Counted from the stretch's first letter, positions 1 through 11,867 are shown. The stretch is DNA of 64,000 bases from Manihot esculenta (GCF_001659605.2 NC_035170.2:21405190-21469189), one strand, 5' to 3'. Program-made: numbers and translations. The notes: generated by a model not told the origin, from the letters alone.

Positions 1-142
1 GAATCCAAAGATTTGATAAACCTACCTCCTTTGGCAAGGATATTTTTATCAACAACCTGCACATTAAGAACAAATGAACTAGGCATAAAAATATTAGTCA
101 TAGAAAGATCCTGTGGATGTGACCCATTCTCCTTTATAACTT

Positions 143-661
143 TCAAAACAGCCTCATTCCCTCCTCTACCTCATCAATCACATGCTCCCCATATCCATCA
201 TCATTCACAATCTCTTCTATAAGCTCATTCATGAAATTTTCAACAATAACTACATTAATTTCATGCATTACAACTTCCTCTTCAATTTTAATCTCTATGG
301 AAGTTGAAATTGGAACTTTAGCCTCTTCTTTCTCTTTTTCTTTCTCCATCTTCTCTCTTTGAACTAGTCTTGCCAATCTGTTGTTCAAATCCTTATAATA
401 GTGTGAAGGGATGAATCTCTGGCGCATCAACTCTTCACCTCGGACATGAGGCCTATTGGAATTAAGAGTTCTTTGAGGCATTTTTGTAGAAGTCGAAGCT
501 TTTGAGACATTCAAACTCTCCATAGTTTTAGTCAACCTCTCAAGAGTCTTATAAAACCTTCTAAACTCACCACTAACTGACTTTTTGAAGAGCTTATAAT
601 CACTAGCCATGTCCCATTCACTTTCATCATCACTATCCACCACATTTTTTTCTTTACTCAT
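143..661 (-). pseudogene. Broken chromovirus-like gag remnant
   Basis: A 172-residue open frame reads on the minus strand, downstream of a minus-strand primer binding site. Residues ~80-100 (MRQRFIPSHYYKDLNNRLAR) resemble the part of plant Ty3/gypsy gag proteins usually followed by a long capsid domain. Here that domain is missing, and a Lys/Glu-rich stretch and an acidic tail follow, so the gene appears internally deleted. The start MSKEKNVVDSDDESEW is the first Met of the frame. No zinc knuckle or pol domain is visible before the window edge. The family call rests on recalled gag motifs and is moderate. The protein is unlikely to form capsids. Confidence 0.5.
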
Positions 662-1636
662 CCTGCCTTAAATCAATAAAGAACAAAGAAAACTAGCAAA
701 TATGGTGTTAGAAATAAAAGCACTCAAGTATTTGCACTCTTACCACTCTTTTGCTGATTCTTCAATTACACTTTAGAAATTAAGGTCAACCAACCAACCA
801 CAAGATGCATTTAAAGAAACAAATAAAAAAACCTAAAGAAAGAAGGAAGCGCGCAAAAACTAGAAAGAAGGAAGCGCACAAAAACTAAAAAGAAGACACT
901 AACAATTTGGAAAGTAACACACGAACAAGGTGTTGTGCTACTTAAAAATTATCACCTAGAGTGTAGACACAAGCAAACAATACTCTAGTAATGTCATGGA
1001 AGCAAAAGCAAACTTAAACTAAAAAATAGAAACTTGAAATTCAAATAAAAACGAATCTAGACAAAAGTTTAAATTTAATTCACTTCAAAGCAAATTAAAT
1101 ATGGATCTATTTAAATCTACCCAAAAAGGCAAGTATCAAAATCCCACAAATAGAATTAAAAAAATTAAATTTCACTCATCTTCAGCATTATGGACGAATT
1201 TTCTGATCTTAAAAGAAGGATTTGATATCAAATCAATTTAGATGTAATTGCGTTAAATGTGCATTTTAGGAAATAGCCAGAATTTCTTTTGTTTCCTAAT
1301 CTGGATTCAACCCAATTCAAAATTCAAAATTGATTCCCATAAATTACAGCCATCAATTGAGATCGGTAAAGACAATTAGATGAAATAGGAAGCATATCAC
1401 AATTTTGGCTACATCAAGATAAATAAGGCAAAAACGATTTTTTTTTGCCAGAGTAATCCTTAGAATTTCCTCCTTTTTTATGGATTTCGAATTTTTCTTC
1501 TAAAAGAGATTAGGTGATGATTCATAATCAAGAAGTTGCAGCCATGGACACACAAATTTCACCGAAATCAACAAGGAAGAAAAAGAAAACTCAAAAACCC
1601 TAGAATCTAAGATAAATAAGAATTTACCTCACTTTG
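662..1636 (-). other. Untranslated leader of the left chromovirus-like remnant
   Basis: This A+T-rich stretch of about 1 kb lies between the primer binding site and the gag remnant on the minus strand. I see no open frame of note, only short A-rich runs. It is best read as the 5' leader of the element whose LTR begins at 1651. Confidence 0.4.
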
Positions 1637-1648
1637 GCTCTGATACCA
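1637..1648 (-). other. Primer binding site (initiator tRNA-Met type)
   Basis: Read on the minus strand this is TGGTATCAGAGC, complementary to the 3' end of plant initiator tRNA-Met and used by many plant LTR elements. It is two bases from the LTR proposed at 1651, the normal spacing, and fixes the orientation of this remnant as minus. Confidence 0.75.
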
Positions 1649-1650
1649 AC

Positions 1651-2319
1651 TGACGTGGAACCCTATGGCACAAGTCTCAAACCCACATGTACAAGTAGAT
1701 ATGGAATCTAAAGATTTGATAAACTCACCTCCTATGGCACCCCACACTTAGAGAAGCTGAAATACCAATGATTGAAGGATTTAGATGAGAATCCGACAAA
1801 CGACACAATGAATAGTTGATAAGTTAGCCAAGATTCTTGGTGCAATTGATGAAAACAAATCCTTGCTCTCACTCAAAGCAATACATGCCAAAGGCATGAA
1901 AAAGAATTCTGAAAATTTAGATTAAAAGCTACCTCTTACAAGTGTTTCTTATCCTTATATGGTAAAGAGAAAACAAATAAAACCCTAAGACACTCTTCTT
2001 AGGTATAGCCAAACCGCACATAAGGTCCAAGCTCAATCACACACTAAAATAACATATTAAACTCATAAGTATTAAAACATAAGTCCAAGACATGGCCCAA
2101 CACTCTAAAACTTAAAAGATAAAATATGGCCAGAATACAAGTCCAAACAAAGCTAAAATAAAGCAAGTGTTTAAATAATAAAATATAGTAAGCTCATCAT
2201 GACAAAGTTGAATCTTCATAAAAGCCTTTCTTAATATTCACTTTAGGCTTTCCTTTGTGTAGCTTTGGTTCATAGGTTTGATTAAGCTTCTTAAGCTTAT
2301 GATTGCAAGTGTTGCATCA
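1651..2319 (-). repeat. Probable 5' LTR of the left chromovirus-like remnant
   Basis: On the minus strand this block begins TGATGCAACAC and ends CCACGTCA next to the primer binding site. The ends match as a short inverted repeat (TGATG and CGTCA). The 669-bp length is usual for short-LTR chromoviruses. The inner edge is firm. The outer edge is inferred from the TG/CA ends, because the partner LTR lies outside the window. A 36-bp piece (1704-1739) recurs imperfectly at the window's first bases. Confidence 0.5.
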
Positions 2320-2639
2320 AATCTGCCCTATATGAGTGAAAGCATGCATCAAATGTATATGGATCATATGAATATGATTTTGAACTTCTTTTAGATCTAT
2401 TTAAATGATAGAGAGATTTACAATTTAGTCCCTGAGTATTGCCATTATTAACAAGTCAGTCCCTGTATTTTTAAAACCTATTAAAACGTCCTTATGTTTT
2501 CTTTCCGTCAATAAAATAGTCATTCCGTCCTCTTTTCCGTTAAAATTAGATAAAGGAGGAGAGAGAAAAATTTTAAAATGCAATTTTACCCTCAAATAAA
2601 ACCCCTTATTTAGTCCTTGGATATTGCTATTATTAACAA

Positions 2640-3020
2640 GTCAGTCCCTACATTTTTAAAAATCTATTAAAACGTTTTTATCTTTTTTTATATTTATTAA
2701 AACGTCCTTATCGTTTCTTTTCGTCAATGAAATAGTCCCTATATTTTCTCATATCTATTAAAACGTCATTATCGTTTCTTTTCGTCAATGAAATAGTCCC
2801 TCCTCATCGTTTCTTTCCGTCAACGAAATCGTCCCTCCCTATATTTTCAGAAATCTATTAAAACGTCCTTATCGTTTCTTTTCATCAATGAAATAGTCTC
2901 TATCTTTTCTCACATCTATTAAAACGTCCTTATTGTTTCTTTCCATCAATGAAATAGTCCCTATCTTTTCTCACATCTATTAAAACGTCATTATCATTTC
3001 TTTCCGTCAATGAAATAGTC
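2640..3020. repeat. Tandem ~60-bp repeats inside the Mutator-like element
   Basis: At least five imperfect copies of a unit containing CTATTAAAACGTC, TTATCGTTTC and GTCAATGAAATAGTCC follow head to tail. The unit is itself part of the terminal repeat sequence, so the array looks like an expansion of TIR sequence towards the centre. Confidence 0.7.
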
Positions 3021-3320
3021 CTCCTCCTCCACCTCCTCCTCCTCCTCCTCCTCCTCCTCCTCCTCCACCTCCTCCTCCTCCTCCTCCTCACAAAAGAAGA
3101 AGAAGAAGATGATGATGAAGGAGAAGAAGAAAAAGAAGAAAAAGAAGAAGAAGAAGAAGAAAAAGAAGAAGAAGAAGAAGAAGAAGAAGAAGAAGAAGCA
3201 GAAGCAGAAGCAAAAGAAGCAGAAGCAGAAGCAGAAGCAGAAGCAGAAGAAGAAGCAAAAGCAGAAGAAGAAGCAGAAGGAGGAAGAATTGATGAAGAAG
3301 AAAAGGAAGGAGGAGGACGA
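3019..3320. repeat. (TCC)n / (AAG)n microsatellite block
   Basis: A pyrimidine-only TCC run (3019-3089) is followed directly by a purine-only AAG run with CAG variants (3091-3320). The strand asymmetry flips at about 3090. The lysine-rich open frame across the AAG run is a by-product of the triplet repeat and is not called as a gene. Confidence 0.85.
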
Positions 3321-3511
3321 GGAGGAGGAGGAAAAGAAGGGGGGTAATTTGGTCTTTTACTATATTTTTAACGGTAAAAATAGACAGGAGGACTATTTCG
3401 TTGACGGAGAGAAAAGATAAGGTCGTTTTAATAGGTTTCTAAAAATACAGAGATTGACTTGTTAATAATGGCAATACTCAGGGACTAAATTATAAATATC
3501 CCTAAATGATA

Positions 3512-4779
3512 TAAGTTTGCTCCACATCATTGTTAGAAATTTATCCTATTGAATCCGTATCATTTCATTAATTTAATTTTAACTCATTATAATTGAATTA
3601 AATTTAATTTTAACTCATCATAATTGAATTGAGTTTAAATCATGTTATGGACTTGTAACTTGCATTGGTAACTAAATTTATTAATGATTTTCATTAATTA
3701 AATACATTTAATTAATTAATTAACCTTGCTAAAAATTAGTCCTTATGTGTGACTTTTCAGATTTATAGTCAATTGATAACGGAATAGAAACCCTTCTGTA
3801 TAGTTTGAATGACAAACTCATATATTCTCGATTCTCATAAATCATGATTAGCGTTTATCATAACGTTTAGCATAATATGCCATATCTATCAAATTAACGA
3901 TGAATACATTATTTTATTCAATATGAACCATACTAATAAATCATTATTTACTAAAATCCTTTTACAGAGTTAATATAAGTTAGAGCCATGATAAATATCA
4001 AACTCAATAATATGAATTATGGATTATATGACCCTTAATTTCATTTTTATGACCCTTAGTTTCATTTTTTGATTAACAATATTTATATTAGAAACCATTT
4101 CTAATTAAGTCATGTTATCTTACTTTTATAATTAACTCAATCATAGGATTTCGTCTGTTTATTCGAGATACAAATACTGTATTGACTTACTCTTATCTTC
4201 ATGTACAACTAATTTGAGTCAACACTCACCATGCATCCATACATTAGTGATGTCAAATTCAAATTAGGTGCATATGAGATAAGCATAGTCCCATATGACC
4301 TAGATACACTGGCGGATCCACCTTAGGGCATAGCCCCCTAAAATTTTTTTAACTTACCTAGTGATGTGGCTGAAATAGAGCTGAACTGCAATTGGTCAAT
4401 TTATAAAAAAGAAGATATGAGGTGGTTGGCTCTTATGGGCAACCACTCTGACGCTCAAGTTAGTGAACTAGTAGAAAGCAAAAATATAATGAATTGCTTG
4501 AATTCATAATGAGTGTGTAAGAATGTGTACCTTAATCGCTGTGCATGTTTGCTTTTATACTGTAAGAAAATGGAGTTGGTTATCAAAACTCCTAGAAATT
4601 CGATTAGTATCGGCTAGTGGATAATAGATCCAGCGATTATAGGTGAAATGGGGATCTGCTGGATTATATCTACTACCAGTAACTTTCTATAAAAACTCAA
4701 CCTACTTAAGAATGGGCGAGTCTTGGGGATGCACTGAGTATTACGGTGTCCTAGTCTTGCCACGTGGCTCTATCTTATG
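3512..4779. other. A+T-rich DNA without a recognisable gene
   Basis: No open frame with family features is seen. TGTTAGAAAT at 3531 could start an old LTR of the copia type, but I found no matching end. The block at about 4340-4779 is less A+T-rich and may belong to the left LTR of element E. Neither assignment is firm. Confidence 0.3.
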
Positions 4780-4784
4780 GTGAC

Positions 4785-6363
4785 TGATAGAGCATAATTT
4801 AGTCCAATTTATATTAATATTATTGATGAATATTTACATGATTTCAGCTTAATTTAGTGCTTTTAATATTATTTTGCAGGAAATGGTGTAAAAGGACAAT
4901 TTGAAGAAAATCCCCCTAAAACTGCCTTATTTGGAGCAAAAGAGAGCAAGCCTGTCAAGTTGGATTGAAGACAAGCTAAATGAGGAAAATATTTTGAAAT
5001 TTAAATCTTCAAGCAACTTGGCACTTGGGCAATCATCTGGAAGCACTTGGTCAACCTCATAAAGGTATATGGGCTGCTAAGGACACTTGATCCACTTCAT
5101 CATGGACCAAGCACTTCACCGTGGGCCAAGCACATGGACCCGCACATTCACGCGCACTTGGACAGCCCATTCTCGCAATCAAGGACCAACCACCCGCACA
5201 TGAACCAAGCACTTCATGTGGACCAAGCTCACGCACATGGGACACTCGCGCACATGGGACACTCACGCACATGGACAGCTTACTCTCTCACATGGACAGC
5301 AATTGAAGACCTAAAATCAGCCTCCCTAATCCTATATAAGGGACACTTAAGTGGCCGACCGAGGAGAATTCTCTCTCTCGGCAATTTCTGCAGGGTTCAG
5401 CGCAAAAGGAAGATTTCAAGAATCTAATTCTTCGGTTCACCTCCCTTTCTCTTTTCCTTTAATTTTCTGTTTTTAATTCAGCCATGAGTGGCTGAATTTT
5501 TTTAATCTAGTTGAATATTGGTTGAAGCTTTAGTTGTTTAATGGGTTATGAGACTTGATCAAATATTATTTAACTTTTGGAAGTTCAATATTCATGCAAT
5601 TTCATACTTAATTTTCATATTACTTTGTTATTGAGATCTACGTTGATTTTTTATTGCAAAATAATTATTTGTTAGTTTGAATGATTTAAGTCCGTAATTG
5701 CTTAGAGTATTCTTACATAAGAACACTTAGCATAAAAACCAAGGAAGTTGCATGATCTAGCGTTATCTCCATACGTTTGGGTAGCTAGGATTGGATCTCT
5801 CTATTTCTTAATGCAATTAACAGTTGTTTGTTGCCTGAGGCCCAAGGACGTTCCTTGGCAACTTGTTGATTAGTAATTGATTAGAGGACATTCCCTAATT
5901 AATTTGATAATAAGGAGAGATAATGGTGGTGAGAGGCTTCCTCCATCTCCATAACTAATTTATTGAATCAACCCAAAAGAACAAAGTGTCTGTGATCAAT
6001 CCCAACAACTAAAGTGGATCCAATACTTCAACTAGAGCTTTCTCATTATTGATTACTTTTTATTTAATTATTTGCTTTCCATTATTATTCTCATTATTAG
6101 TTTACTACAATCAATCTCAAACCCCCCTGTTATTTTGTTGACAGTTTTTAATCCCAATTTCAGTTTATCTCGTTTTATCCCGCTTTCAGTTTTTATCTCA
6201 TTTTTAGTTTATTATCGTTTCAGTTTATTTTCTTGGTTATAAAAAGAGAAATAGGTGAGTTCTCAATTCCCTGTGGATTCGATCCTTTCACCACTATCTG
6301 CAAGTATAAAATTGTTGATAACCAGAAAGGTTATTTTTGACCGGCTTCGACAACCGCGAGTCA
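4785..6363 (+). mobile_element. Athila-family solo LTR
   Basis: The 1579-bp block starts TGATAGAGCATAATTTAG, ends CGAGTCA, and is flanked on both sides by GTGAC (4780-4784 and 6364-6368). It is clearly related to the LTRs of element C (same start, same GACCGGCTTCGACAAC end block) but diverged throughout. A TATATAAG box lies at 5333-5340. With an intact duplication and no internal region, this is the usual product of LTR-LTR recombination. The His/Pro-rich open frames near 5050-5430 are probably not genes. Confidence 0.9.
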
Positions 6364-6586
6364 GTGACAGCATATGACTTACTTTAGGCGATTATTATGT
6401 CGTATCAGAGGTCCCCTGATGGTATTCGATTCTTTAGATTCGAAGTTTACAACTGTTTCCATGGCCCAATACATGTGGCATCCATGCATTGGCTCTCCAT
6501 ACCCATGTCCTTTCACTTGTTCTATGAATAAATGTCCATTGCCTCGCTTCTCAAGCCACATTCATACCAGGCGCTAGCATAATCTG

Positions 6587-6594
6587 TATATAAA
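6587..6594 (+). promoter_or_regulatory. TATA box of the antisense gene in element E
   Basis: TATATAAA, followed about 30 bases later by a pyrimidine-rich CTTCTTCTTCTCTG-type start region, precedes the first Met of the plus-strand gene at 6716. It points away from E's pol, so this gene would have its own promoter. Confidence 0.5.
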
Positions 6595-6715
6595 CCCTTC
6601 TTCTTCTCTGATTACTACTTATGCTCACATCCGCTTTCTAATTCTCTCAAAAGACTCGACCTATCCCTTCTTAAAGCCCACCTTTTTCTAAAGGTAACTT
6701 CTGTTCCATTTTTCA

Positions 6716-7903
6716 TTGTCCCAAAAGAAAAAATTGAATGTGTATACCTCGTCGTCTTCTTTCCGTGGAAGTTCTACCTCAAACTCTTCCTCTGACAGCC
6801 CCATTCGTACTCCTCCTCCCATCACCTGCTTGAGGGTGGCTCATGAAAACGATGGTCCTCTAGTGAATTACATCCCGTCTGTGCTAATTGAGAAGGATGT
6901 GGATCGCCTATACAATCTTTATCAGATCCCTAGAGACCTTTTTCGGGTTTACGCTTTAAACCCGAATGTTCGCATGGACGACTAGATCCCTGCCGAGGAC
7001 ATAATCATGGTCTACGAAGAACAACTTAAGGCAAGTCTTTAGTTCCCTATGGATCCATTCTTCTCATGCGGTTCCATAAGCTGGCAGTCGCCCTACTATA
7101 TCTAACCGAGTATAGCGCTCTTCTCCCAGCTGTACCAACTGGGTACCAAAAAAAAATGAAGAATTCTAGATTTTCAGCGGGAAGAAGCGTTAGACTCTAT
7201 TCGACCGAATACTCTCTTCCCTAAAGCGGTGGAAGAATAAATTCTTCATATTGCTCCATAGGGTATCCAGGGGTTTTGGGCGGCTTCAAACTAACTGGAA
7301 CCTATATATGGAGCTAAGAAAGGATGGGGTCCAAGTACGATGGGACAAGGAAGAGTCTCTGGACTTCCTCTAGAGGATGGCCTCAACTTAGAGGGTAGAC
7401 ATAAATGTGGCAGTGAGGAATGCTATTCTGTCCTGGCAAAGTCATTACTAGGCAGAACAGGCTCGGCCTTCTCACCTCGCCTTCAAAACCCTTGGGAAAG
7501 CACAGAGTAGGGTATTTTTCTTTTCAATTTTTCCTAGTTTTAGAGCTGCCTCACTTACTCATGCTTTTTTCTGTACAGATATGGATGGAAAGAAGAACAA
7601 GTTCACCGAAATGGCTCGCGCTGCTTGTGAGGGAAAATCTACTGCCGGAATAACTGGCCCTCATCCTAAGTGGGCTCATCGTGCAGAGGAGATCATCATG
7701 CTTTCTCCATCCTCTCCTCCGCCTGCCATTAAGGGAACAACTTCTACTAAGCCTGAGTCTTCTTCTAGGGGCACTCCTTCAGCAGTCCCTGTACAAGTTG
7801 ATCCTCCATAGGAAGAAGCTGGTGTTGGAGCTACCTAGCCTTGGGGCATCAAGCATCTACATTGGCGTTGACTCAGACATCCTCCCTTCTCAAGGAGCTC
7901 CGC
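6716..7903 (+). pseudogene. N-terminal part of element E's antisense ORF
   Basis: The frame opens at 6716 with a Ser/Thr-rich start and continues for 89 residues to a TAG at 6983. Recognisable protein then continues in shifting frames (PAEDIIMVYEEQLKASL, then FPMDPFFS). This resembles the 'putative gypsy type transposon' domain common in plant retroelement extra ORFs (recalled, moderate). A possible intron ends at CTGTACAG (7571-7578) with a GT donor near 7507-7513. The gene is broken by stops and frameshifts, and by insertion of element C at 7903; its C-terminal half resumes at 49394. In Tat elements such ORFs have no proven function. Confidence 0.5.
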
Positions 7904-9510
7904 TGATAGAGCATAATTTAGACCATTTTATCATAATGATATTAATGTTCATTTACACTTTTTCTGCCTAATTTTGTGATTTTAATATTATTTTAAAGAA
8001 AATAGTGTAAAGAGACAATTTGGTGAAAATGCCCCTAAAACTGCCTAAAATGGAGCAAAGGAGAGCAAGCATGCCAAGTGCAACTTGAAAGGAGCCAAAT
8101 AAGGAAAGTAATTTGGAATTCAAATTTCAAATCCTTAAGAGAATTAAAAATTCAAAATCAAGATTCAGCTCATTAAGGAAAGTGCTAAATAAGGAAAGTG
8201 GCAAATAAGGAAAATACAGTCAACAGAACAGTTTGAAATTCAAGATCTTCAAGAATCTTTTTCCTTATTAAAGAAGCCAAATTTTTAGAAGATGCACATT
8301 CAAATTTAAAATTCAAATTCATCTTGTCAAAAGAGCCAAAGAAGTCACACATGCCGCCTCAAGTCTTGCACATTCAAAATTCAAAAGAGAGGCTTCACCT
8401 CTTTAATGTAATAGGCGGCAAGATGGATATGGGCAGCACTTGGGCAGCAAGACTTCAACTTGGACAGCAAGGAAGACCTAGGGCAGTACCTTAACTCTAT
8501 AAATTCATCACTTGAAGGACCAGCAGCCTCTCTTCCGCACGTCTTCTCCCATTCGGCTCCAAGGTTCGGCCGGTGCACCAAGTCCCCTTCTCCACCATTC
8601 GGTTCTTCATCTTCTTTCTTTCTTTTAATTTTTTGGTTTTGGTTCAGACATGAGTAGCTGGAACCTTTTATTCTAGTTGAAGATTAGGTGAAATTTTGGT
8701 TGTTTTATGGATTGCGAGATCTGAACATACATTGTTTGTCTTTGGTTTATTCAATATTTATGCAATTTCATGCTTGATTCCATTATTGCTTTGTTATTAT
8801 GATCAATGTGGCCATTTGATTCTTGATTGCAAGGTAATATATTGTTAGTTTGAATAATTTTGAGTCCGTAATTGCTTGGATTATTCAAACACAAGAACAC
8901 TTGGTGTAAAAACTAAGGAAGTTGCATAATCTAGTAATATCACCATGCGTTTGGGTAGCTAGAATTAGGTCTCTCCATCACTTAATGCAATTGACAGTTG
9001 TTTTGATGCCTAAGGCCCAAGAACGTTCCTTGACAACTTGTTAATTAGTAATTAAATATAGGACGTTCCCTAATTGGTTTATGCTTAAGGAGAGATGCGG
9101 TGGTGAGAAACATTTTTCATCTCCACAACTAATTTATTAAATCAAACAAAGGAACCTAAGTTTCAATGATCAATCCCAACAACTGAAGTGGATCCAATTC
9201 TTCAACTAGATCTTTCTCATTATTGAAATCTCTTTATTTTTATTATTCGCTTTCTTTTATTGCTTTCAGCATTAGATCAATTCAATCAATCTCAAAACCC
9301 CCCTTTTTTACTTTTATTGCACTTTATTTTTATTTTGTTTTCAGTTACTTTACTTTCAATTTACTTTTAGTATGTTCTCTTGGTCTTGATAAGGAAGATA
9401 GGTAAGTTTTCAATTCCCTATGGATTCGATCCTTTCACCACTATTTGCAGTTGTAAAATTGTTGATAACTGAAAAGGTTATTTTTGACCGGCTTCGACAA
9501 CTGACTGTCA
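7904..9510 (+). repeat. 5' LTR of element C
   Basis: It runs from TGATAGAGCATAAT to GACTGTCA, 1607 bp, exactly the length of the reconstituted 3' LTR. A TATAAAT box is at 8498-8504. The Ser/Phe-rich frames around 8460-8657 are incidental. Confidence 0.9.
8498..8504 (+). promoter_or_regulatory. TATA box in C's 5' LTR
   Basis: TATAAAT lies near 600 bp into the LTR, a plausible U3/R border. The same text recurs in the 3' LTR (about 38580). Confidence 0.45.
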
Positions 9511-9515
9511 AAATT

Positions 9516-9533
9516 TGGCGCCGTTGCCGGGGA
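9516..9533 (+). other. Primer binding site of element C
   Basis: TGGCGCCGTTGCCGGGGA lies five bases after the LTR end. This motif is typical of Athila and Tat lineages and is usually assigned to tRNA-Asp (family knowledge). Confidence 0.8.
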
Positions 9534-9561
9534 ATTGATTTAACTGATTTATTTTTCTTTC

Positions 9562-11521
9562 ATGATCAGATCTAGACACAAGGAGACTCTACCTTATGAT
9601 TCAGAAATTGAGCGCACAATTAGGAGATTATGGAAGCAAGCAACTCGATTTTGGGAGACAACTGAAGCCGAATCGCCCACTTAAGAGCACCCCATCGCAG
9701 ATCAACCTTCTAAATCCTCTGAATCGTACCACCAAGCCACAGAGATGGCTGAAAACATGGCACAACCTGCTGCCCATACTGGACATGCTGTCCATGATGA
9801 ATTAATACAAGAAAATCCAGCCATGAGGGCCCCAATGCCAAGAGAAAGAACCATGAGAGAGTTGGCAGCCCCTATAAGTGATCAAGCACCTCTTTGCATC
9901 ACTTACCCACCTCTAACAGCTCCTTTTGAACTCAAAATAGGTTTGATTCATCTACTCCCTAACTTTAGAGGTTTAGAGAATGAAAATCCATACAAGCACT
10001 TAAAAGAATTTAACATTGTCTGTTCATCCATGAGGTCACAAGGCATAACTGAAGAACATGTTAAATTGAGAGCTTTTCCTTTTTCACTTGATAATTATGC
10101 TAAGGATTGGTTGTTTTACTTACCACCTGGATCTATCACTTCATGGGATGATATGGTAATAGCCTTTCTGAATAAATACTTCCCAACTTCTAAAGCCATT
10201 GGCATAAGAAGAGAGATCATTAGCATTAGGCAAAAACAATCTCAGGATTTATATGACTATTAGGAAAGGTTTAAAAGATTGTATACAGGTTGTCCTCAAC
10301 ATGATATTTCAGACAAGTCACTCATAGAATTCTTCTATGGAGGTTTGCTACCATCCGAAAGGAGATTCATTGATGTAGCATGTGGAGGTTCCATTGCAGA
10401 TAAAACACCTAGGGAGATGAGAGAGTTGATCTCAACACTTGCAGCCTCATCTAGGCAATATGGAGAAAAAAAGCAACTACAGAGAGGAGCCAATGAGGTA
10501 AGTACATCTGTGCTAGCTTCTCAGATTTCTGAACTGACCTCTGTTATGAAAAATTTTGTCATAGGCCAAGCTCAGCCACCTCAGCCACCTCGGCCATGTG
10601 GGATTTGTGCATATGTAGGACACCCAACTGATCAATGTCCTACACTTTAAGAAGATAGCCAGCAAGTGAATGCCATTAGAGGATACAATAGCCAGGTAAG
10701 ACATGATCCATATTCTAACACATACAATCCAGGTTGGAGAGACCACCCAAATTTCAGCTATGGAAGGGCTAACAACTAGCAGAACTACCAAAGAAATCAA
10801 GCCCAACCAGCACCTCCAAGTTCCAACACTAGTCTTGATGAAGTAGTGAAGACTCTGCAAAGTCTCCAACAACAAATGGGACAAATGGCCACTTCCATAA
10901 GCAAGCTTGAATCCCAAGGTAAACTACCTTCCCAAACTGAAACTAATCCTAGACAGAATGTGAGTGCTATCACATTAAGAAGTGGGAAAGAGCTCCAAGA
11001 TGCCAAATCTGAGGAAGAAAGGCCAATGGCTCAAGAACAAGGTGTTTCAGAAGAACAACCGACGCATCACCTCTCCAAGCCGAATGAGCAATCCAAACTG
11101 GTTCAATAGCCAAATGCAAATCAATAGGTAAGTTTCAAGATTCCACCTCCTTTTCCAAAAAGATTTGAAAGGACACAAAAAGAAAAAGAAGAAAAAGAGA
11201 TCCTTGAGACCTTCAGGAAAGTAGAAATCAACATACCTCTGCTAGATGCTGTGAAACAGATTCCCAGATATACAAAATTTCTGAAAGAACTGTGTACCAA
11301 CAGAAGGAAGCTTGCTGAGAGAGAAAAAGTAAGTATAGTTGAGGTTGTTACTGCTGTGATAAAAAGAGAACTTCCAACCAAATGCAAAGATAAAGGAATG
11401 TTTGCTATTTCTTGCAAAATTGGCAATGTTGGGATAAAGAAAGTTATGTGTGATCTAGGTGCATCCATTAATGTTATGCCTCTTGCTATTTATAATTCTT
11501 TGAATGCAGGTGCATTGAAAG
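9562..11521 (+). pseudogene. Athila-like gag and start of protease, element C (part 1)
   Basis: The ATG at 9562 begins MIRSRHKETLPYDSEIERT, a typical Athila gag start, 30 bases after the primer site. Landmarks in the same frame: the capsid region around 9850-10440 (including NFRGLENENPYKHLKEF), a zinc-knuckle-like CGICAYVGHPTDQCP (~10598-10642), the Athila hallmark ITLRSGKEL (~10970-10996), and the protease start CDLGASINVMP (~11450-11480). In-frame stops fall near 9690, at 10261-10263, at 10648-10650, near 10777 and at 11107-11109. Several are TGG-to-TAG type changes. The frame is then interrupted by element A after codon AGALK and resumes at 29035. Confidence 0.85.
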
Positions 11522-11699
11522 TGTAATACCCGGCTAGACTCCGGTATCGGAATTCCTACCGTCCGGTGGAATCTCGGGTGTCAGAGACCTCTAGAAGGGT
11601 AAAAACATGTTTTCATAAAATGTTTTAATGTGTTTTAAGTTTTTAATCAAGAAAGAAAATGAGTTTTTGCTTGAAAATGATCTTGGATGAAGACCCAGG

Positions 11700-11850
11700 T
11701 TCGGCCGCCGAACATGCATGCGCTTCGGGAGTGCTTTAGGCCCCCGAAAGCAAAAGTGAGGGAAGTCCAGGTTCTGCCGCCGAACCTTATGTTCGGCCGC
11801 CGAACATGGCATGCATGCGGAGGCACGTTCAGCTCCCGAATGTGGCCTGG
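11700..11850 (+). promoter_or_regulatory. U3 cluster of TTCGGCCGCCGAA dyads
   Basis: Several dyads of the form TTCGG-NNN-CCGAA and looser relatives such as CTTCGGGAGTGC lie within 150 bp upstream of the TATA box. The centre GCCGCC equals the core of the plant GCC-box bound by ERF proteins. Binding is an inference. Confidence 0.45.
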
Positions 11851-11859
11851 CTAGCCACC

Positions 11860-11867
11860 TATAAAAG
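11860..11867 (+). promoter_or_regulatory. TATA box of element A LTR
   Basis: TATAAAAG sits just after a cluster of GCC-box-like dyads, and the same box is found at the same place in the LTRs of B, D, F and H. Transcription should start about 30 bases later, in the region around CGGGCGAGC. Confidence 0.75.

Larger units (their letters stand above)
2411..3502. mobile_element. Non-autonomous Mutator-like element
   Basis: The ends are long inverted repeats: 2411-2521 and 3391-3502 match over about 111 bp with scattered mismatches, both reading inward through ATTTAGTCCCTGAGTATTGC. A 9-bp duplication flanks the element. There is no transposase. The interior holds tandem copies of a ~60-bp unit containing CTATTAAAACGTCCTTATCG (about 2640-3020), then a TCC-rich run (3019-3089) and an AAG/CAG-rich run (3091-3320). 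Long TIRs plus the 9-bp duplication identify a Mutator-superfamily element moved by a transposase from elsewhere. Confidence 0.85.
2402..3511. other. 9-bp target site duplication TAAATGATA
   Basis: TAAATGATA occurs at 2402-2410 and again at 3503-3511, immediately outside the two inverted ends of the DNA element between them. Nine-base duplications are the hallmark of Mutator-like transposition. Confidence 0.85.

Noticed and set aside
3109..3420. Lysine-rich open frame of 103 residues
   Set aside because: It is the translation of an (AAG)n/(CAG)n microsatellite inside a Mutator-like element; no stop arises because of the triplet repeat.
4313..4345. GGCGGATCCACC...CCCCCTAAAA as the end of a DNA transposon
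   Set aside because: Only one such end is visible, with no inverted partner or target duplication that I could find.
5047..5427. His/Pro-rich frame of 126 residues in the solo LTR
   Set aside because: It lies within LTR DNA around CACATGGAC-type repeats, spans the TATA box, has no counterpart in C's LTRs and overlaps other frames of equal length.
8460..8657. Short Ser-rich open frame in element C's 5' LTR (again at 38543-38770)
   Set aside because: Present because the LTR is present twice; it starts near the TATA box and has no conserved features.
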